64,000 nt of DNA from Kaistia adipata DSM 17808 (GCF_000423225.1 NZ_KE383992.1:250971-314970), one strand, 5' to 3'; shown: positions 1 through 9,047, numbered from the stretch's first letter. Numbers and translations are program-made. The notes: generated by a model not told the origin, from the sequence alone.

Positions 1-1
1 C

Positions 2-958
2 GATCCGGCCGTCACCGAGCCGATCAAGGCGCAGCCGATCGATCCGCCGACCGTGTCGATGACCTTCCTGGTCAATGACAGCCCGCTCGCCGGCACCGAG
101 GGCGACAAGGTCACCAGCCGCATGATCCGCGACCGCCTGCTCAAGGAAGCGGAAGGCAATGTCGCGCTGAAGATCGAGGAATCCTCCGAGAAGGACTCCT
201 TCATCGTGTCGGGCCGCGGCGAACTGCTGCTCGCCATCCTGATCGAGAACATGCGCCGCGAGGGCTACGAGCTCGGCGTCTCGCGTCCGCGCGTCGTGTT
301 CCAGAAGGACCTCTCCGGCGAGACGCTGGAGCCGATCGAGGAAGTCATCATCGACGTCGACGAGGAGCATTCCGGCGTCGTCGTGCAGAAGATGTCGGAG
401 CGCAAGGCCGACCTGATCGAGCTGCGCTCGTCGGGTGGCAACCGCCAGCGCCTCGTCTTCCACGCGCCGACCCGCGGCCTGATCGGCTACCAGGGCGAGC
501 TCCTGACCGACACGCGCGGCACGGCGATCATGAACCGCCTGTTCCACGACTACGCCCCGCACAAGGGCGACATTCCCGGCCGCCGCAACGGCGTGCTGAT
601 CTCGACTGACCAGGGCGAGGCCGTCGCCTTCGCGCTGTGGAACCTCGAGGATCGCGGCCCGATGATGATCGAGCCGGGCTGGAAGGTGTATGGCGGCATG
701 ATCGTCGGCGAGCACACCCGCGACAACGACCTCGAGGTCAACGTGCTCAAGGGCAAGAAGCTCTCCAACGTGCGCGCCGCCGGCAAGGACGAGGCCGTCC
801 GCCTCACCCCGCCGATCCGCATGACGCTGGAGCGCTCACTGTCCTGGATCTCCGACGACGAGCTGGTCGAAGTGACGCCGAAGTCGATCCGCCTGCGCAA
901 GGCGATCCTCGACCCGATCGAGCGCAAGCGCGCCGACCGCTCCGCCAAGGCGAGCTGA
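2..958 (+). CDS. typA: GTPase TypA/BipA, C-terminal part (truncated by window edge)
   Basis: Ribosome-associated translational GTPase used in stress and cold adaptation and ribosome assembly. Only the last 318 residues lie in the window. The reading frame is open from base 2, so the start codon and the GTP-binding G domain are upstream. The visible part begins in the elongation-factor-like domain II, continues through the EF-G domain III and V-like folds (SGRGELLLAILIENMRREG is a typical TypA stretch), and ends in the TypA-specific C-terminal domain with the GLIGYQGELLTDTRGTAIMN segment. The stop codon is TGA at 956-958. No terminator is evident before the next gene. Confidence 0.95.
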   Translation, partial: DPAVTEPIKAQPIDPPTVSMTFLVNDSPLAGTEGDKVTSRMIRDRLLKEAEGNVALKIEESSEKDSFIVSGRGELLLAILIENMRREGYELGVSRPRVVFQKDLSGETLEPIEEVIIDVDEEHSGVVVQKMSERKADLIELRSSGGNRQRLVFHAPTRGLIGYQGELLTDTRGTAIMNRLFHDYAPHKGDIPGRRNGVLISTDQGEAVAFALWNLEDRGPMMIEPGWKVYGGMIVGEHTRDNDLEVNVLKGKKLSNVRAAGKDEAVRLTPPIRMTLERSLSWISDDELVEVTPKSIRLRKAILDPIERKRADRSAKAS

Positions 959-1133
959 GCCCAGGCGAGCGGACCGAGGCGGGCTGAGCCAGGGCGCTCG
1001 GCACGCAACCGTTCCGTGCCGGCGCGTTCCGACGCGCCGGCACGATCCCGTGCCGGCATGCCGCCGCGACTCGTGACACGGGAACGCAAAATCCCCCTTC
1101 CCCGACGCGAAGAGCGGACATATCTTGATCCGC

Positions 1134-1646
1134 ATGAGCACGCTGTCGATCGGTGTCCGTCGAGCAGAAGCGGGTGACGCGGAGGCAATTACCGCGGTGC
1201 ACGACAGTGCTTGGCGACAAGCCTATGACGGGCTGATCCCCGCCCGCGAACTCGGTCGCATGATCACGAGGCGCGGCGAGGCCTGGTGGAGCCGGGCCAT
1301 CCGGCGCGGCACCGGCATCGTCGTCATCGACGTCGGCGGCATGGTGGTCGGCTACGCCACCTTCGGTCCGAACCGGGCGCGCAACCTCGTCCAGCGCGGC
1401 GAGATCTACGAGATCTACATGCGGCCGGAATATCAGGGCGTCGGCCTCGGCACCCGCCTGTTCCTGGCGGCGCGGCGCGAGCTGCTGCGGCACGGCTTCG
1501 ATTCCGCCGTGGTCTGGGCGCTGGCCGACAACGACGCCGCCTGCCGCTTCTACAAGAACGCCGGCGGCCGCAAGGTGGCGCGCGGCAGCGAGCGCTTCGG
1601 CGACAAGACGCTGGCCAAGGTCGCCTTCGCCTTCGCCCGCGGCTGA
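1134..1646 (+). CDS. GNAT family N-acetyltransferase
   Basis: Predicted cytosolic acetyl-CoA-dependent N-acetyltransferase of 170 residues. The acetyl-CoA binding motif A is visible as QGVGLG (about residues 101-106), preceded by the beta-strand [10 protein letters not shown], and the C-terminal [12 protein letters not shown] segment is the usual GNAT helix and strand. The substrate cannot be read from the sequence. I chose ATG 1134; an in-frame TTG at 1125 would add three residues. It stands alone between typA and ppa on the same strand with about 175 bases on its 5' side. Confidence 0.85.
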   Translation: MSTLSIGVRRAEAGDAEAITAVHDSAWRQAYDGLIPARELGRMITRRGEAWWSRAIRRGTGIVVIDVGGMVVGYATFGPNRARNLVQRGEIYEIYMRPEYQGVGLGTRLFLAARRELLRHGFDSAVVWALADNDAACRFYKNAGGRKVARGSERFGDKTLAKVAFAFARG

Positions 1647-1783
1647 GCTCCCCTCCCCCTCCCGACGACCCTCCAGCCTCCCGCGAAAGCCGCCGTCTTT
1701 GCTGCGCTGCGATAGATTGGCACTTGCGGCCCGGGATGGCGCCTCGTAAAGGGAACCCGCCCATTTCCTATCGAGGTACCGCC

Positions 1784-2314
1784 ATGCGCATCGACGCTGT
1801 TCCGATCGGCAAGAATCCCCCGCACGACATCAACGTCATCATCGAGGTGCCGGTCGGCGGCGAGCCGATCAAGTACGAGATGGACAAGGACGCCGGCGCG
1901 CTCTACGTCGACCGCTTCCTCTACACTCCGATGCGCTATCCCGGCAATTACGGCTTCGTCCCGCACACGCTGTGCGGCGACGGCGACCCGATCGACGTGC
2001 TGATCGCCAACCAGCGCGCCATCGTCCCCGGCGCGATCATGAGCTGCCGCCCGGTCGGCGTTCTGAAGATGCGCGACGAGGGTGGCGAGGACGAGAAGAT
2101 CCTGGCCGTGCCGTCGACCAAGCTGACCCGCCGCTACGAGAAGGTCGAGTCCTACAAGGACCTGCCCGAGATCACGCTGCAGCAGATCGAGCACTTCTTC
2201 CGCCACTACAAGGATCTCGAGAACGGCAAGTGGGTCGAGATCATCGGCTGGGGCGACCGCGAAGAGGCGCAGCAGCTGATCCTCGACGCCATCGAGCGCG
2301 CCAAGAAGGCCTGA
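1784..2314 (+). CDS. ppa: inorganic pyrophosphatase
   Basis: Soluble family I pyrophosphatase that hydrolyses PPi to two phosphates and so drives biosynthetic reactions. The 176 residues match the usual size of the bacterial enzyme. The metal-binding signature DGDPID is at residues 66-71, and the [18 protein letters not shown] region before it is typical. ATG 1784 is preceded by GAGG at 1773-1776, which fixes the start; the open frame continues upstream but has no ribosome site there. The next gene follows after four bases, so the two are probably co-transcribed. Confidence 0.97.
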   Translation: MRIDAVPIGKNPPHDINVIIEVPVGGEPIKYEMDKDAGALYVDRFLYTPMRYPGNYGFVPHTLCGDGDPIDVLIANQRAIVPGAIMSCRPVGVLKMRDEGGEDEKILAVPSTKLTRRYEKVESYKDLPEITLQQIEHFFRHYKDLENGKWVEIIGWGDREEAQQLILDAIERAKKA

Positions 2315-2318
2315 TCCG

Positions 2319-2807
2319 ATGTCGCTCACGCGGCGCGGCGTCGCGCATCTCTTGCTTGCCGCGACGCTCGGCGTGGGCCTCGCATCGACACACACCGGAT
2401 CGTCGGTCGCTTCCGACGATCCGCAGGCCTTCGTCGCCGCCATCTACGATACCTATGCGGATGGCGGTCTCGGCCTGCCGCTCGACGCGGCCGAGACGGT
2501 TCAGCGCCTGTTCGAGCCGCGGCTCGCCGCCATGATCCTCGACGATCATGCGCAGGCGGCCGAGCTCGGCGACGCGCCGAAGCTCGGCGCCGACCCGTTC
2601 GTCGACGCGCAGGACTGGGATCTCGCCGAGATCCGCGTCGCCGTCGAGGCGGTGACGCCGGATCGGGCCGAGGGACATGTCGCCTTCGCCAATTTCGGCG
2701 AGCCGAAGCGCGTCGACCTGGAGCTGGTGCGCGGCGAGGACGGCGACTGGCGGATCCGCGACATCCTCTGGCAGGAAGGTTCCCTGCGCGGCCTCTATAC
2801 GCACTGA
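2319..2807 (+). CDS. small exported protein, DUF3828-like
   Basis: A 162-residue protein with an N-terminal signal peptide (SLTRRGVAHLLLAATLGVGL, cleavage probably near residue 31), so likely periplasmic. The mature part is acidic with an alternating helix and strand pattern ending in GDWRIRDILW, which resembles DUF3828 and NTF2-like exported proteins of Hyphomicrobiales. Function is unknown. It starts four bases after ppa and probably shares its transcript. No catalytic motif is visible. Confidence 0.7.
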   Translation: MSLTRRGVAHLLLAATLGVGLASTHTGSSVASDDPQAFVAAIYDTYADGGLGLPLDAAETVQRLFEPRLAAMILDDHAQAAELGDAPKLGADPFVDAQDWDLAEIRVAVEAVTPDRAEGHVAFANFGEPKRVDLELVRGEDGDWRIRDILWQEGSLRGLYTH

Positions 2808-2824
2808 CGCGCGCGACGCGAGCC

Positions 2825-3142
2825 TCAGTCGTCGGCCAGCGCCGCCAGCCGCGCCGCGAGCGCCGCGACGTCGCCGTCGACGCGCAGGCTCTTCAGCCGC
2901 GCCGTGTGGCCGGAGACCAGCGTGACCGCCGAACGCGGCACGCCGAGCGCCTTGGCGAGCACCCCTTCGAGCGCCGCATTGGCCGCGCCCTTGTCCGGCG
3001 CGGCGCGCACCCGCGCCTGCAGCACCATCCGCCCGTCCGAAAGCGCCACGACGCCATCCAGCGCGTCGCGGCCGCCCTTCGGCGTCAAGCGGAGCTGCAC
3101 GACGACATGGCCCTCGCCGACGCGATAGAAGGCTCCGCTCAA
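2825..3142 (-). CDS. DUF167 family protein (YggU-like)
   Basis: Small cytosolic protein of 105 residues of the DUF167/YggU family, whose biochemical role is unknown. Family signs are LRLTPKGGRDAL near the N terminus and the APDKGAANAALEGVLAKALG core, then VTLVSGHTARLKSLRV. The start is TTG at 3142: it overlaps the TGA of the upstream yggT gene (TTGA), and the protein begins LSGAFYRV, like rhizobial homologues. The yggT-DUF167 gene pair is widely conserved, which supports the call. Confidence 0.85.
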   Translation of the reverse strand: MSGAFYRVGEGHVVVQLRLTPKGGRDALDGVVALSDGRMVLQARVRAAPDKGAANAALEGVLAKALGVPRSAVTLVSGHTARLKSLRVDGDVAALAARLAALADD

Positions 3143-3429
3143 AAGACGTTCGGGTAGACGTAGCGGATGATCACCTGCTGCACGAGGATGATGCCGAGCA
3201 GCAGGATGACGGGCGAGATGTCGATCGCGCCGAGATTCGGCATGAAGGCGCGGATGCGGCGCAGCGCCGGCTCGGTCGCCTGGTACAGGAAGCGGCCGAT
3301 CGAGTTGACGATCTGGTTGCGCGGGTTGACCACGCCGAAGGCAAACAGCCAGCTGAAGATGGCGCTGGCGATCACGACCCACCAATAGAGGTTGAGGGCG
3401 ATCATTACGACGTCGAGGATGGCGCGCAT
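3139..3429 (-). CDS. YggT family membrane protein
   Basis: Integral inner-membrane protein of 96 residues with two hydrophobic segments (about residues 3-30 and 68-90) flanking the family motif NPRNQIVNSIGRFLYQATEP. YggT proteins have been linked to osmotic tolerance, division and ion homeostasis, without a settled mechanism. I chose ATG 3429 (MRAILDVVM), because the longer open frame to 3471 adds a basic, non-hydrophobic extension. It is translationally coupled to the following DUF167 gene through a TTGA overlap. Confidence 0.88.
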   Translation of the reverse strand: MRAILDVVMIALNLYWWVVIASAIFSWLFAFGVVNPRNQIVNSIGRFLYQATEPALRRIRAFMPNLGAIDISPVILLLGIILVQQVIIRYVYPNVF

Positions 3430-3555
3430 GGGGCTCCGGGGACGATCTTGGAGAAATCGGGAGCTTCTCATGTAGCGGCGGCCCCGCCCGGCCGCAACCC
3501 GGCGCGCGACGGCACGCCGCCATCGCCTTGCCGGTTGACAGCGGCGCCGAGCCGC

Positions 3556-3584
3556 TTGACAGGGGTCCGCCTCCCCCTCTAAAT
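3556..3584 (+). promoter_or_regulatory. sigma-70-type promoter for tRNA-Ala
   Basis: TTGACA at 3556-3561 and CTAAAT at 3579-3584 are separated by 17 bases. The -10 element ends 20 bases before the tRNA. A second TTGACA lies at 3535-3540. Position and spacing fit a vegetative promoter driving the tRNA. Confidence 0.65.
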
Positions 3585-3604
3585 GGCCGCCGTCGCGACG
3601 CGAC

Positions 3605-3680
3605 GGGGCCGTAGCTCAGATGGGAGAGCGCTGCAATCGCACTGCAGAGGTCAGGGGTTCGATTCCCCTCGGCTCCACCA
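3605..3680 (+). tRNA. tRNA-Ala (anticodon CGC)
   Basis: A 76-base cloverleaf with an encoded CCA end. The acceptor stem GGGGCCG pairs with CGGCTCC and contains the G3:U70 wobble pair that is the alanine identity element. The anticodon stem CTGCA/TGCAG encloses the loop ATCGCAC, so the anticodon is CGC and reads GCG codons. The T arm GGGGTTCGATTCCCC is intact. It is a single tRNA gene, not part of a cluster. Confidence 0.97.
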
Positions 3681-3850
3681 AATTTCCCAAGCCTGCCATT
3701 CTAAAAAGCCGCCTGCACGCGCCCTTGGCGTCGCGCCCGACCGCCCGCCTCGACGGCGCGCTTGCCGCCGGTCGATCGCAACGGGCTCGGCGCCGGACCC
3801 GACGGCGACGCGGCAGGGCCATCCCTGCCCCGCCGCCGCCCATGGGCCCT

Positions 3851-4459
3851 TCAGGCGCCGGCGACCAGCCGCCTCAGCTTTTCCAGCATGGTGTCGCGCG
3901 CCTCGCCATAGGCGAGCGTGCCGACGAACTGGCCGTCCTGGTCCATCAGATAGACTGAGGCGGTGTGGTCGATGGTGTAGTCGCCGCCCTCGATCGGGAC
4001 GCGCTTGTAGTAGACGCGATAGGCCCTGGTCACCGTCTCGATCTCGGCCTCGGTGCCCGACAGGCCCTGGATGCGGCTGTCGAAGGCCGAAGTGTAGCTG
4101 GCCAATTCCTCCGGCCCGTCACGCCCCCAGTCGACCGAGACGAAGGCGAAGTTCAACTTGTCCGCCTCGGGACCGAGCTCCTTGATAAGCCCGGACAACT
4201 CATAGAGCGTCGTCGGGCAGACCTCGGGGCAGAAGGTGAAGCCGAAGAAGATGGCGGTCGGCTTGCCGAGGAAATCGCGCTCGCTCACCGCCCTGCCGTC
4301 GCTGCGCGTCAGCGCGAAGGGGCCGCCAATACTGGCGGCCCCCGTCACGATCGTTCCGGTCGGCGACTGCCGCGAGCTCACCAGCGCCGCGAAGCCGACC
4401 AGCGCGAGGACGACGGCAAGCGCGCCGCCGGCCAGGAGGCCTATGTGCCGAGGGCGCAT
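3851..4459 (-). CDS. SCO1/SenC family copper chaperone
   Basis: Membrane-anchored thioredoxin-fold protein of 202 residues that delivers copper to, or reduces, the CuA site of cytochrome oxidase on the periplasmic side. One N-terminal transmembrane segment (about 7-27) is followed by the Sco domain. The copper ligands are visible: FCPEVCP with Cys77 and Cys81, and the conserved His165 in YTIDHTASVYL. ATG 4459 shares its A with the stop of the upstream PCuAC gene (TGATG), so translation is coupled. It is the last gene of the copper cluster. Confidence 0.93.
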   Translation of the reverse strand: MRPRHIGLLAGGALAVVLALVGFAALVSSRQSPTGTIVTGAASIGGPFALTRSDGRAVSERDFLGKPTAIFFGFTFCPEVCPTTLYELSGLIKELGPEADKLNFAFVSVDWGRDGPEELASYTSAFDSRIQGLSGTEAEIETVTRAYRVYYKRVPIEGGDYTIDHTASVYLMDQDGQFVGTLAYGEARDTMLEKLRRLVAGA

Positions 4460-5358
4460 CAAGGCTTCCCCCCGTGGCCGCTGTGATTGCCTTCCTCGTC
4501 CATCCGCACGACCCCCTCGAACAGCGAGAACTTCGCCACGACCTTCGGATCGAGCTTGGCCTCGGCAACAGCCAGATCGACCGTCAGCGCCGCCGCATCC
4601 TTCGCGGGCACGCCGGCCTTGATCAGGCTGTCCGCCGACTTCAGCTCGTCGCCGCCGCACAGGACGACGCTCCAGGCCTTGCCCTGGCGCCGGAGAAGGG
4701 CGCGGCCGCCCCGTTCGCCCTGCTCCCAGCCGGCCAGCGCATGGTCGCCCGCGATCAGCACCGGAGCGATGCCGAGGGGTGCTTGCTGGCTGTCCCAGAT
4801 CGACTTCAAGACGTGCTCGATGGCGGCCTCGTCGCCGCCCGCGCCGGCCTGTGCGTGATCCGCCTGGCCGTGCTGCGCGCCATGGCCGCCATGCTCCATC
4901 GCCGGGGCGCCGAGCGGGCCTGCCGAAAGCTCCACCTCGACCGTGCCGGCATGCTCGAAGCGGAGCGTGACGGGGATCTTGGCGCCTTCGCGGATGGGTT
5001 CCTTGAGGTCGATCAGCATCAGGTGGAAGCTGCCCGGCTCGAGCTTGACGGTTTCGCCCGGCGGGAGCGCGACGCCATCGGCGAGCTCGCGCATCTTCAT
5101 GACGCCATCGGTCACCGCCATGGTGTGGATCTCGACGCGACCAGAGGCCGACGAGGCGCCGCCGAGAAGGCGGTCGGCCGTCTTGCCATGGTTGGTGAGG
5201 GTGACATAGCCGCCGCCTGCGCGCGCCGCGGGCGGCGTGGCGCGAGTCCAGGGATGGCCGATTTCGATGTCGCCCGCCTTGTAGTCATGGGCAAAGGCGG
5301 AGGGAGCGGCCAGCAGGACGACGGCCGCGAGAAGACGGGAAATGGTTCGCATGTTCAT
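4459..5358 (-). CDS. PCuAC copper chaperone fused to a copper-uptake-associated C-terminal domain
   Basis: A 299-residue exported protein. A signal peptide (about 1-23, ending AFA) precedes a PCuAC/DUF461 domain (25-145) with the copper-binding His and Met residues in VEIHTM (His78, Met80), Met89 and FHLML (His112, Met114). A His-rich linker (about 153-170) leads to a C-terminal region (175-299) that resembles the copper uptake system-associated proteins of rhizobia, usually a separate polypeptide; that match is from memory. Predicted role: periplasmic Cu(I) carrier passing copper to Sco and cytochrome oxidase. It is coupled to the Sco gene and preceded by a small membrane protein gene. Confidence 0.88.
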   Translation of the reverse strand: MNMRTISRLLAAVVLLAAPSAFAHDYKAGDIEIGHPWTRATPPAARAGGGYVTLTNHGKTADRLLGGASSASGRVEIHTMAVTDGVMKMRELADGVALPPGETVKLEPGSFHLMLIDLKEPIREGAKIPVTLRFEHAGTVEVELSAGPLGAPAMEHGGHGAQHGQADHAQAGAGGDEAAIEHVLKSIWDSQQAPLGIAPVLIAGDHALAGWEQGERGGRALLRRQGKAWSVVLCGGDELKSADSLIKAGVPAKDAAALTVDLAVAEAKLDPKVVAKFSLFEGVVRMDEEGNHSGHGGKP

Positions 5359-5418
5359 TCTCCAAATGCGCGAGAACGGCCGGCGCGCGGAAGGCGCGCC
5401 CAGCCGTGAAATCAGGCG

Positions 5419-5811
5419 TCAGATGGAGATGGCGGGCGGCCCCCGGGCCTCGGGAACCAGCCGGGTTTCGGACGGCGGCCCCCGGACCGTGCCGGCCGGG
5501 CGCCATGTCGCGGGTCGCGCCTCGACCTTGAAGGCGAACACCACCGGGGAGGAAGGCAGCAGCGGGCCGATGGCGCTCGCCGCCTGGCACAGGGTCGAGC
5601 AGCATTCGCGCGCGAGCGCCTTGATGGGATCCTCGTCGCTCGCCCCGCCGAGCGGCGAACAGATGATGAAGCGGGGCCCGGCCTCGGACGCGGCCATCAC
5701 CGTCTGGGCGTAGGCCGAGATCAGTCCCTGGGAAAGCAGCAGATAGACGACGCCGACCGCCAGAAGGGCGGTCTTCAGCTCCTGCCAGATGAGCTTGCGC
5801 ATCGCGTCCAT
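5419..5811 (-). CDS. small membrane protein of the copper cluster, DUF2946-like
   Basis: A 130-residue protein with one N-terminal membrane segment (LLAVGVVYLLLSQGLISAYA) followed by a short periplasmic region with several cysteines (FIICSPLGG, ARECCSTLC) and a Pro/Arg-rich tail. It resembles the DUF2946 proteins often encoded beside copper chaperones, but the match is loose. The CC and CxxxC-like cysteines could bind metal; this is inferred. ATG 5811 or ATG 5802 could be the start. It lies 60 bases upstream of the PCuAC gene on the same strand and probably heads that operon. Confidence 0.6.
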   Translation of the reverse strand: MDAMRKLIWQELKTALLAVGVVYLLLSQGLISAYAQTVMAASEAGPRFIICSPLGGASDEDPIKALARECCSTLCQAASAIGPLLPSSPVVFAFKVEARPATWRPAGTVRGPPSETRLVPEARGPPAISI

Positions 5812-6121
5812 GAATCGCTGATCGCATATGGCCGGCGTCTTGTCACCGCGACACTTCTCCTCCGCAGGATCGCACGACCGGCCCACGCGAAAATCCGGAC
5901 CGCGCGCGGGAGCGCCGCGCGTCCGAACGTCGCCATCGCGTCGACGGAAGCCCCCGGACGCTGGGGCAACCAGGCGGGCCGCCCATCGGCCGCCTCGGGC
6001 GCGGCGGCGGCGGGCTTGCGCAAAATCCGGCGCCGTGGCTTCTGCTCGCGTGTCGTGTCGCCCCGGTCCACGCCGACAGCCTGCCCCCAGACCGCGGACC
6101 GTCCCGTTCCCGACCGCCGCC

Positions 6122-7012
6122 ATGAAGCCATCCGAAGTTTTCGCCTATCTGTTCCTGGCCCTGACCTGGGGCTTCTCCTTCCTCGTCATGCTCAAAGTCG
6201 TGCACGCCTTCGGCTGGATCGGCGCGGTCTCCATCCGCGCGCTGCTGGCGAGCGGCGTGCTGTTCGCCGTCGCGCTGGCGACGCGCCGGCGCCTCTCCTT
6301 CGCCGCCGGCTGGCGCCCCTTCACGATCGTCGGCGCGACCACGGTGGCCGGCCAGCTGGTGGGCCTCTCCTTCGCGACGCCGCTGATCGGAACGGCGATG
6401 GCGGCGATCTGCGTCGCCTCGATCCCGCTGTTCTCGATGGTGATCGGCCGGCTGTGGGGCATGGAGCGGATGAGCGGGCGCAGCGTCGTCGGGCTGCTGC
6501 TCGGCTTCGGCGGCATCGTGCTGCTGGTCGGCTTCCCGGCGGTGCCGGTGACGGCCGGCTTCGTGTTCGGCTGCGCCGCCGCGCTCGCCAGCGCCTTCTG
6601 CGCCGCCTATGGCAGCAACTACGCCAATCGCTACCTGCGCCATACGGGCCCGTTCGAGGTGACGATCGGCTCGTTCCTCACCGGCGGGCTGATGACGCTG
6701 CCGCTGCTCATCCTCGTGCCGGTTCCCGGCGTGCCGCAGCCGGTCGACTATCTCTACCTGCTGCTGCTTGGCGGCCTGATGAGCGCGATCGCCTATGTCA
6801 CCTATTTCTGGCTGCTCGGGCGGATCGGCGCGACCCGCACCATCAGCGTCGAGTTCGTCGTCACCGTCGTCGCCGTGCTGATCGGCGCCGGCCTGCTCGG
6901 CGAGCCGCTGACCGCGATCCAGCTCGTCGGCGCCGCCGTGATCATCGCCGGCTGCGCGCTCGTGCTCGGCCTCGTCCCCCGGCGCTCGGCCGGCGCCGGG
7001 GCGAAGGGCTGA
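6122..7012 (+). CDS. EamA/DMT family transporter
   Basis: Inner-membrane drug/metabolite transporter of 296 residues with ten predicted hydrophobic helices in two EamA repeats. The first begins FAYLFLALTWGFSFLVMLK, the second near residue 150. The substrate is unknown. The start is ATG 6122; the open frame reaches back to 5828, but the upstream part is Arg/Pro-rich and lacks the family N terminus. It is divergent from the copper cluster and has no close co-transcribed partner. Confidence 0.88.
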   Translation: MKPSEVFAYLFLALTWGFSFLVMLKVVHAFGWIGAVSIRALLASGVLFAVALATRRRLSFAAGWRPFTIVGATTVAGQLVGLSFATPLIGTAMAAICVASIPLFSMVIGRLWGMERMSGRSVVGLLLGFGGIVLLVGFPAVPVTAGFVFGCAAALASAFCAAYGSNYANRYLRHTGPFEVTIGSFLTGGLMTLPLLILVPVPGVPQPVDYLYLLLLGGLMSAIAYVTYFWLLGRIGATRTISVEFVVTVVAVLIGAGLLGEPLTAIQLVGAAVIIAGCALVLGLVPRRSAGAGAKG

Positions 7013-7233
7013 CCCGGCCGGCCCCAGCCGGGCCATGCCGGCCGGCCGCCGCTCGCCCGCGACCTATTGCGCGCCACCATGGACGCGCCGACGACGAGGC
7101 ACCATGTTGAGCCCGAAGCCGGGGAGCCAAGGCTGCCGATCGATCAGGACGGCGACCGAAGGCGCCCGCGGTGGTTGAACAAAGCGGTCGGACTGGCCAA
7201 TCTGGCGCCACCGACAGAAACGGAGGGCTCATC

Positions 7234-8664
7234 ATGTCGCACAATCTCCAATTCTACATCGACGGCGCCTGGGTCGACCCGGTGGTGCCGAACGTCCTCG
7301 ACGTGATCGACCCCTCCAGCGAGGAGGCCTTCGCGCAGATCTCGCTCGGCTCGAAGGCCGATGTCGACAAGGCGGTCGCCGCCGCGAAGCGCGCCTTCGA
7401 AACCTACGGCTTCACCAGCCCGGCCGAGCGGCTCGAACTGCTGCGCAAGGTCGTCGACGTCTACAAGAAGCGGAGCCGCGACCTGGCGCTCGCCGTCTCG
7501 CGCGAGATGGGCGCACCGCGCCAGTTCGCCCTCGACAACCAGGTCGGCATCGGCCTCGCGCATCTGGAGAAGATCGTCGCGGTGCTGAAGGACTTCTCGT
7601 TCCAGCACGCCAAGGGCACGTCGATGGTGGTCAAGGAGCCGATCGGCGTCGTCGGGCTGATCACGCCGTGGAACTGGCCCCTGAACCAGATCACCTGCAA
7701 GGTCGGCCCCGCGCTCGCCGCCGGCTGTACCATGGTGCTGAAGCCGAGCGAGATCGCGCCGCTCGACGCCATCATCTTCGCCGAGATCCTCGACGAGGCC
7801 GGCGTGCCGGCCGGCGTGTTCAACCTCGTCAACGGCGACGGCCCGACCGTCGGCGAGGCGCTTTCGAGCCATCCCGACATCGACATGATGTCGTTCACCG
7901 GCTCGACCCGCGCCGGCATCCTGGTGGCGAAGGCGGCGGCCGACACGGTCAAGCGCGTCGCCCAGGAGCTCGGCGGCAAGTCGGCCAACATCCTGTTCCC
8001 GGACGTCGATTTCGCCGTCGCCGTGAAGAAGGGCGTCGCCGGCTGCTTCGGCAATAGCGGCCAGTCCTGCAACGCGCCGACGCGCATGTTCGTGCCGCGC
8101 GACCGCCAGGACGAGGTGATCGGCTATGCCCGCGAGGCGGCGGAGACGTTCGTCGTCGGCCCGGCCGATGCGCCGGAGAGCAAGCTCGGCCCGGTCGTCA
8201 GCCAGGTTCAGTACGACAAGATCCAGGGCCTGATCGAAAGCGGCATCGCCGAAGGCGCGACGCTGGTCACCGGCGGACCCGGCCGCCCGGCCGGCCTCAA
8301 CCGCGGATACTATGTCCGCCCGACCATCTTCGCCGATGTGACCCCGGAGATGCGCATTTCGCGGGAAGAGATCTTCGGGCCGGTGCTGTCGATCCTGCCC
8401 TATGACAACGTCGAGGACGCGGTCCGGATGGCGAACGACACGCCCTATGGCCTCGCGGCCTATGTCCAGTCGGCCGATCTCGAGACGGCGCGGAAGACGG
8501 CGGCGCGGCTGCGCGCCGGCGCGGTCCACATCAACTACCCGGCCTGGGACGCCGGCGTGCCGTTCGGCGGCTACAAGCAGTCCGGCAATGGCCGCGAATA
8601 TGCCGAATATGGGCTGGAGGACTTCCTCGAGACCAAGGCCATCCTCGGCTACGAGGCCGCCTGA
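7234..8664 (+). CDS. NAD(P)-dependent aldehyde dehydrogenase
   Basis: Cytosolic ALDH-superfamily enzyme of 476 residues that oxidises an aldehyde to the acid. The active-site glutamate is in VAQELGGKSAN (Glu245), the catalytic cysteine in GNSGQSCNAPTR (Cys279), and the cofactor loop is FTGSTRAG (221-228). The overall pattern is like the broad-specificity aldehyde dehydrogenases, not a specialised succinate-semialdehyde or methylmalonate enzyme. ATG 7234 follows GGAGGG at a suitable distance. A strong terminator closes the gene, which appears monocistronic. The substrate is not assignable. Confidence 0.92.
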   Translation: MSHNLQFYIDGAWVDPVVPNVLDVIDPSSEEAFAQISLGSKADVDKAVAAAKRAFETYGFTSPAERLELLRKVVDVYKKRSRDLALAVSREMGAPRQFALDNQVGIGLAHLEKIVAVLKDFSFQHAKGTSMVVKEPIGVVGLITPWNWPLNQITCKVGPALAAGCTMVLKPSEIAPLDAIIFAEILDEAGVPAGVFNLVNGDGPTVGEALSSHPDIDMMSFTGSTRAGILVAKAAADTVKRVAQELGGKSANILFPDVDFAVAVKKGVAGCFGNSGQSCNAPTRMFVPRDRQDEVIGYAREAAETFVVGPADAPESKLGPVVSQVQYDKIQGLIESGIAEGATLVTGGPGRPAGLNRGYYVRPTIFADVTPEMRISREEIFGPVLSILPYDNVEDAVRMANDTPYGLAAYVQSADLETARKTAARLRAGAVHINYPAWDAGVPFGGYKQSGNGREYAEYGLEDFLETKAILGYEAA

Positions 8665-8671
8665 ACGAGAA

Positions 8672-8702
8672 GGGGCCGGCTCGCGCCGGCCCCGTCTTTT
8701 TT
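8672..8702 (+). terminator. rho-independent terminator of the aldehyde dehydrogenase gene
   Basis: Perfect 9-bp stem GGGGCCGGC (8672-8680) and GCCGGCCCC (8685-8693) with a TCGC loop, followed by GTC and a run of T residues. It begins 8 bases after the ALDH stop codon. Confidence 0.93.
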
Positions 8703-8711
8703 CCGAGTGGC

Positions 8712-9047
8712 CTAGCTGAGCGTCCGCTGCTGGCTGGCGGCGTGGCGGTCGCCGAGTTCGATCAGGCGCAGGAAATCATCGTCGCCATTGTCGAGGCCGA
8801 GCCGGCGCAGCGTCAGGAACTCGAGCGATTCGGCGATGTTGAGGCCGCGGAAGCATTCCCGCCCGGCGCCATCGATCACCAGCGCCTCGGTCGCCTCGAG
8901 CAGCTCTCGTTCGTCCTCGGTCAGGTCCAGCATCCGGGCGGCCCGGCTGACGGGCGCGCCGGCGCCGGCCGACGAGCGCCGCATGCCGGCATATTCCGCC
9001 CCGGGACGGGATTTGCGGGGGTATTTCGACTTCTTGTCCAGCGGCAT
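8712..9047 (-). CDS. hypothetical protein, 111 residues
   Basis: I do not recognise this protein. It has a basic N terminus (MPLDKKSKYPRKSRPG), a disordered Ala/Gly stretch, and a helical acidic C-terminal half (LTEDERELLEATEALVIDG, then NIAESLEFLTLRRLGLDNGDDD). No signal peptide or membrane segment is visible; it is probably cytosolic. It is convergent with the aldehyde dehydrogenase gene across the terminator, and a 7-bp inverted repeat lies about 70 bases upstream. Coding character (stop near a terminator, biased third positions) supports a real gene. Confidence 0.6.
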   Translation of the reverse strand: MPLDKKSKYPRKSRPGAEYAGMRRSSAGAGAPVSRAARMLDLTEDERELLEATEALVIDGAGRECFRGLNIAESLEFLTLRRLGLDNGDDDFLRLIELGDRHAASQQRTLS

